Below are positions 6,478 through 6,538 of a stretch of DNA of 6,538 nt, piece by piece. Below the pieces are notes generated by a model that was not told where the DNA came from, did not search any database, and was given only the letters and a program-made list of their open reading frames with translations. How positions within the stretch are numbered: the stretch's first letter is position 1; every line of letters starts with the position of its first letter. Source of the DNA: Thiobacillus sp. (GTDB lineage: Bacteria; Pseudomonadota; Gammaproteobacteria; Burkholderiales; Thiobacillaceae); assembly GCA_024710445.1 (NCBI GenBank), contig JANJUT010000135.1, forward strand, positions 1 through 6,538. Reading direction: 5' to 3'. Made by a program: the position numbers and the translations under genes.

Positions 6478-6538
6478 TCACCCGAACGTCAGCCCCATCG
6501 CCTCGCGTACATCGCGCATGGTGTCACGTGCCAGTTCC
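6478..6538 (-). CDS. C-terminal 19 residues of an unidentified leftward gene
   Basis: On the minus strand a frame enters from the right edge and ends at a TGA (complement of 6478-6480). The visible residues read ELARDTMRDVREAMGLTFG, which looks like an amphipathic helix with a short hydrophobic end. Third positions are about three-quarters G or C, as expected for a real gene here and unlike the low-GC gap just beyond it. Too little is visible to name a family. Confidence 0.5.
   Translation of the reverse strand, partial: ELARDTMRDVREAMGLTFG

Overview
The window comes from a GC-rich (about 65% in the core genes) Gram-negative genome. The style of MurI, ArfB and the 892-residue acetate-CoA ligase/GNAT fusion suggests a betaproteobacterium, perhaps of the Thiobacillus type; this lineage guess is inference from protein style only. 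There is no CRISPR array, tRNA, rRNA, insertion sequence or phage gene. Most of the window is ordinary chromosomal housekeeping.

Layout. A cation-diffusion-facilitator transporter is cut by the left edge and runs leftward (1-133). Divergent from it are murI (glutamate racemase, 217-1014) and, 16 nt later, arfB (stop-codon-independent ribosome rescue hydrolase, 1031-1456). Next is a lower-GC gene for an exported nuclease-fold protein of the staphylococcal nuclease family (1541-2041). It appears to have lost both catalytic arginines. A gap of about 210 nt with several perfect inverted repeats (2042-2253) separates it from a convergent large gene, a fused ADP-forming acetate-CoA ligase and GNAT acyltransferase (2254-4932, minus). 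Divergent from that, across 124 nt, is a histone-deacetylase-family amidohydrolase (5057-5980, plus). A gap of about 500 nt at roughly 50% GC follows, holding no confident gene, only a doubtful single-pass membrane ORF and a doubtful 30-codon ORF. At the right edge the last 19 codons of an unidentified leftward gene enter the window.

How the genes may work together. The divergent pair of a protein acyltransferase fused to an acyl-CoA-forming enzyme and a zinc lysine deacetylase looks like a writer/eraser module for reversible lysine acetylation, in the spirit of Pat/CobB or AcuA/AcuC control of acetyl-CoA synthetase. The ligase half keeps the phospho-histidine motif that the enterobacterial Pat/PatZ protein has lost, so it may be both an enzyme and a regulator. 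murI and arfB are probably co-transcribed but functionally unrelated. I did not find a clearly new system. The points most worth checking are the acetylation pair, the arginine-less nuclease, and the two low-GC patches.
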